Shown in pieces: positions 1 through 5,521 of a stretch of DNA of 6,859 nt. The notes under the pieces are model-generated. The model saw only the letters and a list, made by a program, of their open reading frames with translations, did no database searches and had not been told where the DNA came from. The stretch comes from JBMNNU01 sp050942695. Its GTDB lineage: Bacteria; Chloroflexota; UBA6077. Numbering within the stretch: the first letter of the stretch is position 1; each line of letters starts with the position of its first letter. The DNA lies in assembly GCA_050942695.1 (NCBI GenBank), contig JBMNNU010000175.1, positions 1 through 6,859 on the forward strand. Direction: 5' to 3'. The position numbers were made by a program, and so were the translations under genes.

Positions 1-192
1 CAAAGCTGCCTCAAGTGGGGCAGATAGGGAGAGATGCCTCCCCATCTACTGATCAATGTCTATCAACACATCGCCAAAGTCACCAACACGAGGTGGAACC
101 GAGCCCAGCGGGCCATTCAGTTGCAGTAACTGAAAATCGCGAAGTCGGGGCACGAAACCGCAAGAACGCGGAAAAAAAGGTAAAGGGGTAAA
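1..192. other. Left-edge region, no confirmed gene
   Basis: No gene can be assigned with confidence. One plus-strand frame is open from base 3 to a TAA at 189-191 (62 codons), so it could be the 3' end of a gene that starts outside the window. Its predicted tail is rich in Lys, Arg, Asn and Glu, and it would stop one base before the paaK start. However, the encoded stretch resembles no family I know, and its first half looks unlike protein. A short hairpin (GGGAG at 27-31, CTCCC at 38-42) has no T-run after it, so it is not a convincing terminator. No clear promoter for paaK is visible, which leaves open that paaK is co-transcribed with an upstream gene. Confidence 0.3.
116..134. promoter_or_regulatory. 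Perfect dyad upstream of paaK, possible operator
   Basis: TTCAGTT (116-122) and AACTGAA (128-134) are perfect 7-base inverted arms around a 5-base centre, ending 58 bases before the paaK start. No T-run follows on either strand, so a terminator is unlikely. A site for a dimeric repressor or activator of paaK is an inference from position and symmetry only. If the open frame at 3-191 is real, the dyad would lie inside coding sequence, which weakens the idea. Confidence 0.3.
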
Positions 193-1494
193 ATGATGAT
201 CTGGGACAAAGAACACGAAACATTATCGCGTAGCGAACTAGAGGTCCTTCAACTGGAAAGACTCCAGCAAAAGGTGAAGGATGTCTACGAAAACGTGCCC
301 TTTTACCGCCAAGCATTTCAAGCGAAAAATGTAACCCCTAGCGATATTCGCTCCTTGGACGACCTGGCCAAGCTGCCCTTTACGGTGAAAACCGACTTCC
401 GGGATACCTATCCATTTGGATTGCTTGCGGTGCCTCCAAAACAGGTTGTGAGGATACATGGTTCTAGCGGCACCACCGGCAAGCCGATTGTTGTTGCGTA
501 CACAAAAGCAGACATAGAACTGTGGGCCGATATGATGGCCCGCGCCCTCGCTATGGGTGGCGTTAACGATCAGGATGTGGTGCAAGTTGCCTACGGGTAT
601 GGACTGTTCACAGGCGGACTGGGGGCGCACTATGGGGCAGAGAGGATAGGCGCCATGGTTATCCCTATGTCGGGGGGTAACAGTAAACGGCAGATAATGC
701 TGATTCGAGATATGGGCAGCACCGTCTTGGCCTGTACACCCTCCTATTCTCTATTCCTCGCTGAGGTGGCTATGCAAGAAGGGCTGGATCTTAGAGAGAC
801 CAACCTGAGAGTAGGCTTCTTCGGTGCTGAACCATGGTCCTATCAGATGCGCGAAGAGATAGAGTCCAAGCTGGGTTTGACTGCCCTGGACATCTACGGG
901 CTGAGTGAAATCGTGGGTCCAGGTGTAGCCCAGGAGTGTCCACACAAGAATGGCTTGCATGTATTTGAAGATCATTTTCTCCCGGAGATAGTAGACCCTG
1001 TGACCGGCGAACCGATGCCGGAGGGTGAACGGGGCGAACTCGTCTTCACTACGTTGACCAAGCAAGCCCTGCCGGTAATCCGCTACCGTACTAGGGATAT
1101 AACCAGCTTGCATCGAGAAAAATGTGCTTGCGGGCGCACACTGGTGCGAATGGAGAAGGTTGTAGGCCGCTCGGACGATATGCTCATCGTTCGAGGGGTA
1201 AACGTATTCCCGTCCCAAATCGAGACTGTGTTGCTTCAAATGGATGGCCTGGCCCCCCATTACCGGATCGTGGTAGACCGCCAGGGCTCATTGGACGATA
1301 TAGAGATCCATGTGGAGGTATCGGAGACAGCCCTATCCGACGTGGTCGGCCGATTGGAGTCGATGACCAGAAAGGTACGGACTGAGATTGAGAGCGTACT
1401 TGGCATCTCAGTCCACGTCAGATTGGTGGAACCGGGCACCATTCAACGAAGCGAAGGCAAGGCGAAAAGGGTGGTCGACAGAAGGGAGCTGTGA
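193..1494 (+). CDS. paaK: Phenylacetate-CoA ligase family enzyme (AMP-forming)
   Basis: This 433-residue enzyme belongs to the ANL adenylating superfamily, PaaK branch. It should activate phenylacetate or a related aryl acid with ATP and join it to coenzyme A in the cytoplasm. The length is typical of the family (about 430-440). Visible motifs are the phosphate-binding loop GSSGTTGKP at residues 90-98, YGLSEI at 235-240, the RYRTRD region at 297-302, the hinge GRSDDML at 325-331 and the C-terminal EGKAKRV at 421-427, whose lysine is probably catalytic. Cys249, His251, His256, Cys311 and Cys313 might bind metal (inference). Start: ATG at 193 has GGGG four bases upstream; the next codon is also ATG (196) and is better spaced, so either may be used. 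The gene is followed by an ACT-domain gene, a pairing known for ligases involved in aromatic amino acid breakdown. The exact substrate (phenylacetate, indoleacetate or another aryl acid) cannot be read from the sequence. Confidence 0.93.
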   Translation: MMIWDKEHETLSRSELEVLQLERLQQKVKDVYENVPFYRQAFQAKNVTPSDIRSLDDLAKLPFTVKTDFRDTYPFGLLAVPPKQVVRIHGSSGTTGKPIVVAYTKADIELWADMMARALAMGGVNDQDVVQVAYGYGLFTGGLGAHYGAERIGAMVIPMSGGNSKRQIMLIRDMGSTVLACTPSYSLFLAEVAMQEGLDLRETNLRVGFFGAEPWSYQMREEIESKLGLTALDIYGLSEIVGPGVAQECPHKNGLHVFEDHFLPEIVDPVTGEPMPEGERGELVFTTLTKQALPVIRYRTRDITSLHREKCACGRTLVRMEKVVGRSDDMLIVRGVNVFPSQIETVLLQMDGLAPHYRIVVDRQGSLDDIEIHVEVSETALSDVVGRLESMTRKVRTEIESVLGISVHVRLVEPGTIQRSEGKAKRVVDRREL

Positions 1495-1568
1495 TCGGCC
1501 GGCAACAGGCACGAAGTAGCAGCTTCCAGAGCCCAGAACAGCACTCAGCACTTTGTAGGAGGATCGCC

Positions 1569-1961
1569 ATGAGGATGAAGCAGGTTTCGGTCTTTATTGA
1601 GAACCGCCCCGGGAGGCTCAAGAAGTTGTTAGAGGTATTGGCAAAGGCTGAGATCAATATCCGGGCGCTATCCATCGCCGACACTGCCGATTTCGGAATA
1701 GTGAGGATGATACTTTCGGATACGGAGCGAGGGTTGGAAGCGATCCGAACGGCAGGTTTCGCATCCAGCACTCACGATGTGCTGAGGGCGGAGATACCGG
1801 ACAAACCCGGCGGGTTGTTGACGGCGATCGCCAATCCTCTGGCTGCCGCCAATATCAACCTGGAATATGTCTACGCTTTCGCCGATCACCCAACGGAAAA
1901 CGCAATGGTGGTGCTAAAGGTGGATGACATCTCAGCCGCGGAGAAGGTGCTAAAGAGCTAG
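1569..1961 (+). CDS. Tandem ACT-domain protein, probable amino acid sensor
   Basis: This 130-residue protein consists almost entirely of two ACT domains, at about residues 4-68 and 70-130. Each begins with a strand followed by the ligand-loop signature, ENRPGRL at 11-17 and DKPGGL at 78-83. ACT domains bind small ligands, usually amino acids. There is no catalytic domain, so a regulatory or sensing role is likely. Start: ATG at 1569 is chosen because a strong AGGAGG (1557-1562) lies 6 bases upstream and the first ACT strand begins just after it. An in-frame GTG at 1491 overlaps the paaK stop and would add 26 residues that do not resemble ACT sequence. The 74-base gap after paaK has no visible terminator, so co-transcription is likely. 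Similar ACT proteins are known beside paaK and indolepyruvate oxidoreductase genes; what it binds here is unknown. Confidence 0.88.
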   Translation: MRMKQVSVFIENRPGRLKKLLEVLAKAEINIRALSIADTADFGIVRMILSDTERGLEAIRTAGFASSTHDVLRAEIPDKPGGLLTAIANPLAAANINLEYVYAFADHPTENAMVVLKVDDISAAEKVLKS

Positions 1962-1977
1962 CATCGAATTGATCTTG

Positions 1978-2787
1978 TTACACGATTGGCCAAGGGATGT
2001 TGCGGTTGGGATCTAGCCGGGGAAATCTTTTGGACCGAAGAGACTTCTCGATTCTGTTAAAGAAGGCATCGATTTCTTCCGGCTGCAGGTCTGTTTCTAA
2101 GTCGGAGCGCAACGATCGACACTGAGCCTGGTTGTCCCGAAAGGCTTTCAGTCTCTCGAGCAACCGCTGCGGGATAGGTTTCCCCCAATAATCCCACAGC
2201 ACGGTTCTCATCTTTGGCACTACGTTGAAGGTGAGCCCGTGGTCGATAGCCCATATACGCCCGTCGATTCCCGGTAGGCAGTGGCCGGCCTTGCGATCTG
2301 CGTTATTGGCCAGCAGGTCGAAAAGAGCAATCTCTGCCAAATCGGGCTTTTGCTGGTTTTGTAGTGCAGGAAGTTCAGCCCCTCTCCTAACCGGGATGTA
2401 CAGTTGAACGCTACCAATTCCGAAGGGGCCTTCTCGGATCACAGTGACAGGGATATTGGGCCATCCCAGATGGCGACTGGCTATGTAGGCAGCGTGCTCT
2501 CTCCGGTGCAAAGTCCCCTGAGGGAAGTCCCAAAGAGGCCTTTCGCCGCGCTGAGGTTTGTATATCGCCAGGAAATCCCCACGCCCTTCCATCGACATGA
2601 GAACCATAAAGGTGTAGTTGCTGCCCGAGGGCATTAGCTCATAGGCCTTTATATCTGCATTTTCCAGGAGAGACGATGCCTCTTCCTGGCTGATTGCAAT
2701 CGTTCTTTCTCGTGGCGCTCGATCGCTGTTACTAGTGCCTCTGGAGCGGCCATCGTGCGCCTGCTGATCTTCACGATGTCGTGCCAC
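1978..2787 (-). CDS. SCO1664 family (TIGR03843) PI3/4-kinase-like protein
   Basis: This 269-residue protein resembles the uncharacterised SCO1664 family, which has distant similarity to phosphatidylinositol 3-/4-kinases. Kinase-like landmarks appear in order: GSNYTF at 55-60 as a possible nucleotide loop, Lys77 in IYKPQRGERPLWDFP as the likely ATP-binding lysine, NNADRKAGH at 161-169 as the catalytic loop (Asp164) and IDHGLTF at 181-187 as the likely metal-binding Asp182. The substrate and even the activity are unknown. Start: GTG at 2785-2787 has AGGGG (2797-2801 on the complementary strand) 9 bases upstream. The first 30 residues are very polar and outside the conserved part, so a shorter protein is possible. 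It converges on the ACT gene with 16 bases between the stops and is divergent from the aminotransferase. In Actinobacteria relatives sit near mycothiol-linked genes; no such neighbour is seen here. Confidence 0.85.
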   Translation of the reverse strand: MARHREDQQAHDGRSRGTSNSDRAPRERTIAISQEEASSLLENADIKAYELMPSGSNYTFMVLMSMEGRGDFLAIYKPQRGERPLWDFPQGTLHRREHAAYIASRHLGWPNIPVTVIREGPFGIGSVQLYIPVRRGAELPALQNQQKPDLAEIALFDLLANNADRKAGHCLPGIDGRIWAIDHGLTFNVVPKMRTVLWDYWGKPIPQRLLERLKAFRDNQAQCRSLRSDLETDLQPEEIDAFFNRIEKSLRSKRFPRLDPNRNIPWPIV

Positions 2788-2831
2788 GTGGATGATCCCC
2801 TGTAAGATATGGTGTACGCGAGATTATTGAT

Positions 2832-2860
2832 ATGGTACCCGGCCTAAACCAATGCTTCAA
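2832..2860 (-). promoter_or_regulatory. Possible promoter for the SCO1664-type gene
   Basis: On the minus strand, TTGAAG (2855-2860) and TACCAT (2832-2837) are separated by 17 bases. Each matches the sigma-70 consensus hexamer at four of six positions. The -10 box lies 44 bases upstream of the GTG start, which leaves a short leader. The match is modest and could be chance. Confidence 0.35.
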
Positions 2861-2931
2861 TGCTCACCAACGGCACAAAACAGATAGCCTTAGTTGGTCT
2901 GCTTTAGATGAAAGGTCGGATGGATATGGGA

Positions 2932-2983
2932 TACAATAGCGATGCTGTCACCCTGTATTGAGAGATGAGTTAGGCAGTGACAG
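2932..2983 (+). promoter_or_regulatory. Spaced dyad and -10-like box upstream of aminotransferase
   Basis: CTGTCAC (2945-2951) and GTGACAG (2977-2983) form perfect 7-base inverted arms with 25 bases between them. A -10-like TACAAT sits just upstream at 2932-2937, but I see no good -35 box at the right distance. If TACAAT is used, transcription would start near the left arm, so the dyad could be an operator over the start site or a hairpin in the leader. The right arm is followed by an A-run, not a T-run, so this is not a plus-strand terminator. The rest of the 277-base intergenic region (2788-3064) shows nothing else I can support. Confidence 0.35.
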
Positions 2984-3064
2984 ATAAAAAAGCTATGCGA
3001 CATCTGGTCTCATCGTGGAGGTAACGGCTTTCATCGATCGATTGCCAAAATCAAGGAGGAAAAG

Positions 3065-4402
3065 ATGTACGAACCCCAGCAATTAGCGCGGATGGATCTG
3101 GAGCATATCCTGCACCCGATGCATAATCGGACGCACAACCAGAACGGCCCTGTAGTTCTGGTTAAAGGTAAGGGTGCACTGGTCACCGACGCGACAGGTA
3201 AAGAATACATAGATGCCTTCGCGGGTCTATGGAACATAAACGTGGGCTACGGTCGCGCGGAGTTGGCTGAGGCCGCTGCCGCACAGATGCGTGATCTTGG
3301 ATTCTCCTCTGGTTATGCCGGCACATCCAACATCCCCGGCATCCTGCTGGCTGAGCGTTTGGCTAAGATGGCCCCAGGTGACTTGAAGGCCACGTTTTTT
3401 ACGACAGGGGGCGCCGAGTCCAATGAGGCGGCTTTCAAGATAGCCCGCTTCTATTGGAAGATGGTTGGAAGGCCAGATAAGGTGAAGGTAATCGGGCGGC
3501 AGAAAGGTTACCATGGGTTGACAGCGGGGGCTATGAGCGCTACAGGCATGCGAACCTTCTGGCGTTATTTCGACCCTATCCAGGCGGGCTTCTACCACAT
3601 CCCTATTCACTACTGCTTCCGCTGCCCCTTCCATAAAAGCTACCCGGAGTGCGGTGTGGTCTGCGCCGATGCGCTCGAGCAGCAGATCCTTGCCGAGGAC
3701 CCGGAGACGGTGGCGGCCTTCATAGCCGAGCCGGTAGCAGGCACCGGTGGCGTCCTGGTTCCCCCGCCGGAGTATTTCCCGAAAATAAGGGAGATCTGTG
3801 ATCGGTACGACGTCCTCTTCATCGCTGACGAGGTGATTACCGGTTTCGGCCGCACCGGTAAGATGTTCGGCCTGGAGAATTGGGGGGTTGTCCCCGACAT
3901 GATGAGCTTCGCAAAGGGCATTACCAGCGGCTATCAGCCCTTGGGCGGGGTGATGATGCGAGAGAAGATATTCCGCATATTCCAGGAGCTGCCCGGAGAC
4001 GTGATATTCAGCCATGGATACACCTATTCTCAGCACCCTGTTTGTTGCGCTGTGGCGCTGAGGAATCTCGATATCATCGAGCAAGAGGGTCTCGTAGAGA
4101 ATGCGAAGGCTATGGGCGAGCGGCTCGCCGCGGGGTTGAAAAAGCTGGAGACGCTACCTCTAGTTGGAGATGTGCGCACGATGGGCCTGATGGCTGGCAT
4201 CGAATTGGCCGGAGACAAGCAGGGAGCGCCTTGCCCTCCGGGTGCCATCGCTAAGGTGCAGCAGTATACCGAATCCCACGGGCTGATTCATCGGACGAGA
4301 GATGACTCGATAATGCTAGCCCCACCTTTGGTCATCACTGAGAATCAGATCGACACCATCGTCAACATTCTGGGCGAGGCCATCGTCGCGGCTGGGAAAT
4401 AA
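3065..4402 (+). CDS. Class III PLP-dependent aminotransferase
   Basis: This 445-residue enzyme is a fold-type I, class III aminotransferase (omega-transaminase group), which moves an amino group from an amine or omega-amino acid to a keto acid using pyridoxal phosphate. Full-length landmarks are GGAESN at 115-120 (phosphate binding), YHG at 149-151 (ring stacking), EPV at 222-224, ADEVITGFGRTG at 254-265 (Asp255 pairs with the cofactor nitrogen) and Lys284 in SFAKG, the Schiff-base lysine. The end segment around Arg410-Arg412 and APPLVIT is typical. An insert with Cys184, Cys187, Cys196 and Cys200 may bind metal (inference). Start: ATG at 3065 has AAGGAGGA (3053-3060) immediately upstream, a very strong site. 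The substrate is not readable; beta-alanine, taurine, putrescine or 4-aminobutyrate-type donors are all possible. It stands alone as a transcription unit, convergent with pspC. Confidence 0.93.
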   Translation: MYEPQQLARMDLEHILHPMHNRTHNQNGPVVLVKGKGALVTDATGKEYIDAFAGLWNINVGYGRAELAEAAAAQMRDLGFSSGYAGTSNIPGILLAERLAKMAPGDLKATFFTTGGAESNEAAFKIARFYWKMVGRPDKVKVIGRQKGYHGLTAGAMSATGMRTFWRYFDPIQAGFYHIPIHYCFRCPFHKSYPECGVVCADALEQQILAEDPETVAAFIAEPVAGTGGVLVPPPEYFPKIREICDRYDVLFIADEVITGFGRTGKMFGLENWGVVPDMMSFAKGITSGYQPLGGVMMREKIFRIFQELPGDVIFSHGYTYSQHPVCCAVALRNLDIIEQEGLVENAKAMGERLAAGLKKLETLPLVGDVRTMGLMAGIELAGDKQGAPCPPGAIAKVQQYTESHGLIHRTRDDSIMLAPPLVITENQIDTIVNILGEAIVAAGK

Positions 4403-4434
4403 CGTTAGTCGATCAGCACCGCGCTTATTTTCCC

Positions 4435-4502
4435 GTCCTGAGTCCTGGGTCCTGCGTCCTCTATGAGCAGGATGCAGGACCTAGGCCCCAGGATTCAGGA
4501 TC
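4435..4502. repeat. Heptamer tandem repeat forming a long inverted repeat
   Basis: The left arm is four 7-base units, GTCCTGA, GTCCTGG, GTCCTGC and GTCCTCT (4435-4462). Read on the complementary strand from 4502 down to 4468, the right arm is five units of the same type, for example GATCCTG, AATCCTG and CATCCTG. The arms pair in two blocks: 4436-4449 with 4487-4500, and 4450-4460 with 4469-4479. An unpaired heptamer (4480-4486) bulges from the right arm, and the loop is about 8 bases. It fills the gap between two convergent genes. No T-run follows on either strand, so it is not a standard intrinsic terminator, although so strong a hairpin could still stop or protect both transcripts. It may belong to a dispersed repeat family. 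Confidence 0.85.
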
Positions 4503-4513
4503 CCCATCGCTAT

Positions 4514-4708
4514 TCATACTCCCAGCGGCTCCGGTGGAATGATGACCCAGAGAATCAGGTAAAACAGCAATCCGGGAAAAAAGCCGGGAAGCGCCAGTAG
4601 CACGAAGATGATCCGGACGAGGGTTGGGTCTACGTCGAAGTATTCGGCAATGCCCCCAGCCACGCCCGCGATCATCCTCTGATCTCGGGAACGATAAAGC
4701 CGCTTCAT
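4514..4708 (-). CDS. Small PspC-domain membrane protein
   Basis: This 64-residue protein is essentially a single PspC domain. The N-terminal part (about 1-30) has the family pattern RLYRSRDQRMIAGVAGGIAE, followed by YFDVDPTLVRI, and then one hydrophobic segment at about 31-57 that should span the membrane. PspC in enterobacteria is part of the phage-shock envelope-stress response; many stand-alone short PspC proteins have no proven role. Start: ATG at 4706-4708 is preferred because GGAGG (4717-4721, minus strand) lies 8 bases upstream. An upstream GTG at 4724-4726 would add six residues and swallow that ribosome site. There is no pspA or pspB neighbour in the window. It converges on the aminotransferase gene and diverges from rpsP. 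Confidence 0.88.
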   Translation of the reverse strand: MKRLYRSRDQRMIAGVAGGIAEYFDVDPTLVRIIFVLLALPGFFPGLLFYLILWVIIPPEPLGV

Positions 4709-4753
4709 TTCGTTTGCCTCCACCACTAATTTTTGTTACTAACCCGGCAAAGA

Positions 4754-4770
4754 ATGTGCCGTTCGCACAT
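4754..4770. promoter_or_regulatory. Perfect palindrome upstream of pspC-like gene
   Basis: ATGTGC (4754-4759) and GCACAT (4765-4770) are perfect inverted arms around CGTTC. The site lies 45 bases upstream of the pspC-like start and 63 bases before the rpsP -35 box, so an operator for the small membrane protein is more likely than one for rpsP. No confident minus-strand promoter was found beside it. The arms do not match a regulator site I can name. Confidence 0.35.
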
Positions 4771-4832
4771 GGTGGCTGGTTATGGATGGATTTATCTAGG
4801 AGGGCTGCCTGAAAAGCCCGAGCTTCAGATGT

Positions 4833-4861
4833 TTGCCCGTGGCGCTCGTGTAAACTATAAT
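4833..4861 (+). promoter_or_regulatory. Sigma-70-type promoter of the rpsP operon
   Basis: A perfect TATAAT (4856-4861) is preceded by TTGCCC (4833-4838; four of six matches to TTGACA) with the ideal 17-base spacer. Transcription would begin near 4868, giving a leader of about 97 bases before rpsP. It is the best promoter in the window and is oriented toward the housekeeping operon. Confidence 0.72.
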
Positions 4862-4867
4862 ATCGCT

Positions 4868-4964
4868 ATCGCTAGGAAAATGTGGCGAGGCCGACCTGAG
4901 AACCCTAACAGATCACGGGCTTTCGGGAGCCTCGCTAATAGTGTAAGCCTCGAAAGGAGAGCGG
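4868..4964 (+). promoter_or_regulatory. Structured 5' leader of rpsP with alternative pairings
   Basis: The predicted leader contains GCGAGGC (4885-4891), which can pair with GCCTCGC (4929-4935); with flanking pairs the stem reaches 9 base pairs. A second partner for the same strand, GCCTCG at 4947-4952, abuts the rpsP ribosome site (AAGGAG, 4954-4959). The two pairings exclude each other. A further small hairpin (4918-4921 with 4928-4931) competes with the first. Such a layout could control rpsP translation, but the leader matches no known ribosomal-protein leader or riboswitch I can name. Confidence 0.4.
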
Positions 4965-5237
4965 ATGATCAAGATCCGGTTGAGGAGAACCGGCGCCAAG
5001 AAGCAGCCCAGCTATCGAATCGTGGTGGCAGATGCGAAGGCCCCGAGGGATGGCAAATACATCGATCTCATAGGCAATTACAACCCCCTTACGGAGCCTG
5101 CCACCATCGTCGTAGATGCCGAAAAAGCGGCCAAATGGGTTCGGCAAGGCGCACAGATGACCGAGACGGTGGAGAAGCTGTTCACCCGAGCTGGGGTAAT
5201 GGATCAGGTTCGACCGCCCAAAGCAAAGACTGAATAG
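4965..5237 (+). CDS. rpsP: 30S ribosomal protein S16
   Basis: This 90-residue protein is ribosomal protein S16, which binds 16S rRNA and is needed for assembly of the small subunit. The N-terminal MIKIRLRRTGAKKQPSYRIV and the following VADAKAPRDGKYIDLIGNYNP are diagnostic. The length matches the bacterial family (about 80-90). The short tail ending in PPKAKTE is a normal charged extension. Start: ATG at 4965 has AAGGAG five bases upstream. It is the first gene of an operon with khpA, rimM and recO, and the promoter at 4833-4861 lies directly ahead. Confidence 0.98.
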   Translation: MIKIRLRRTGAKKQPSYRIVVADAKAPRDGKYIDLIGNYNPLTEPATIVVDAEKAAKWVRQGAQMTETVEKLFTRAGVMDQVRPPKAKTE

Positions 5238-5261
5238 CTTCGGAAGGACACGTTATCAGCC

Positions 5262-5489
5262 ATGAAAGAGCTCGTGGAGTTTATTGCTCGATCCCTGGTG
5301 GATGACCCTGATTCAGTCCGAGTCACCGAGATCGAGTCGGATCAGCTTACGACTTACGAGATCGAGGTGGCGCCTGCGGATGTGGGGAAGCTGATCGGTC
5401 GCCAGGGACGCATCGTCAAAGCCATCAGATCTGTTGTCAGAGCATCGGCGGCCCGAAGGGGTATGCGGGTAGCCGTCGAAGTAGTCTAA
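5262..5489 (+). CDS. khpA: KH-domain RNA-binding protein KhpA (YlqC family)
   Basis: This 75-residue protein is a single KH domain, the size of the whole KhpA/YlqC family. Its core is VGKLIGRQGRIVKAIRSVV at residues 41-59, with the GxxG RNA-contact loop GRQG at 46-49. In Firmicutes KhpA pairs with KhpB (Jag) and affects cell division and small-RNA behaviour; here only general RNA binding can be inferred. It lies 24 bases after rpsP and 32 before rimM, the usual position. The ribosome site is weak: GGAAGGA (5242-5248) is 13 bases from the ATG at 5262, further than normal, so translation may depend on coupling to rpsP. Confidence 0.94.
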   Translation: MKELVEFIARSLVDDPDSVRVTEIESDQLTTYEIEVAPADVGKLIGRQGRIVKAIRSVVRASAARRGMRVAVEVV

Positions 5490-5521
5490 CAGCACACTTT
5501 CCTGCAAGGCGACTTGAGTAG

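Noticed and set aside
34..129. Short 31-codon plus-strand frame starting at an ATG
   Set aside because: It has an in-frame stop just upstream, a ribosome site only two bases from the ATG, and no recognisable family; a transposase remnant was considered but cannot be supported.
751..1260. 169-codon minus-strand open frame opposite paaK
   Set aside because: Antisense shadow of a well-conserved ligase gene, with no domain or ribosome site support.
2958..2987. TTGAGA with AGATAA as an aminotransferase promoter
   Set aside because: The -10 match is poor and the spacing is 18; not better than chance.
3227..4084. 285-codon minus-strand open frame opposite the aminotransferase
   Set aside because: It is antisense to a complete, motif-bearing aminotransferase and its translation shows no recognisable domain.
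4435..4502. Calling the inverted repeat a standard intrinsic terminator
   Set aside because: The stem is strong but no T-run follows it on either strand; it was recorded as a repeat instead.
4435..4502. CRISPR-like array
   Set aside because: Units are 7 bases long with no spacers, so it is a simple tandem repeat and not a CRISPR.
4733..5233. 166-codon plus-strand open frame across the rpsP promoter and gene
   Set aside because: It overlaps rpsP in another frame, crosses the best promoter in the window, and its product resembles no family; rpsP is unambiguous.
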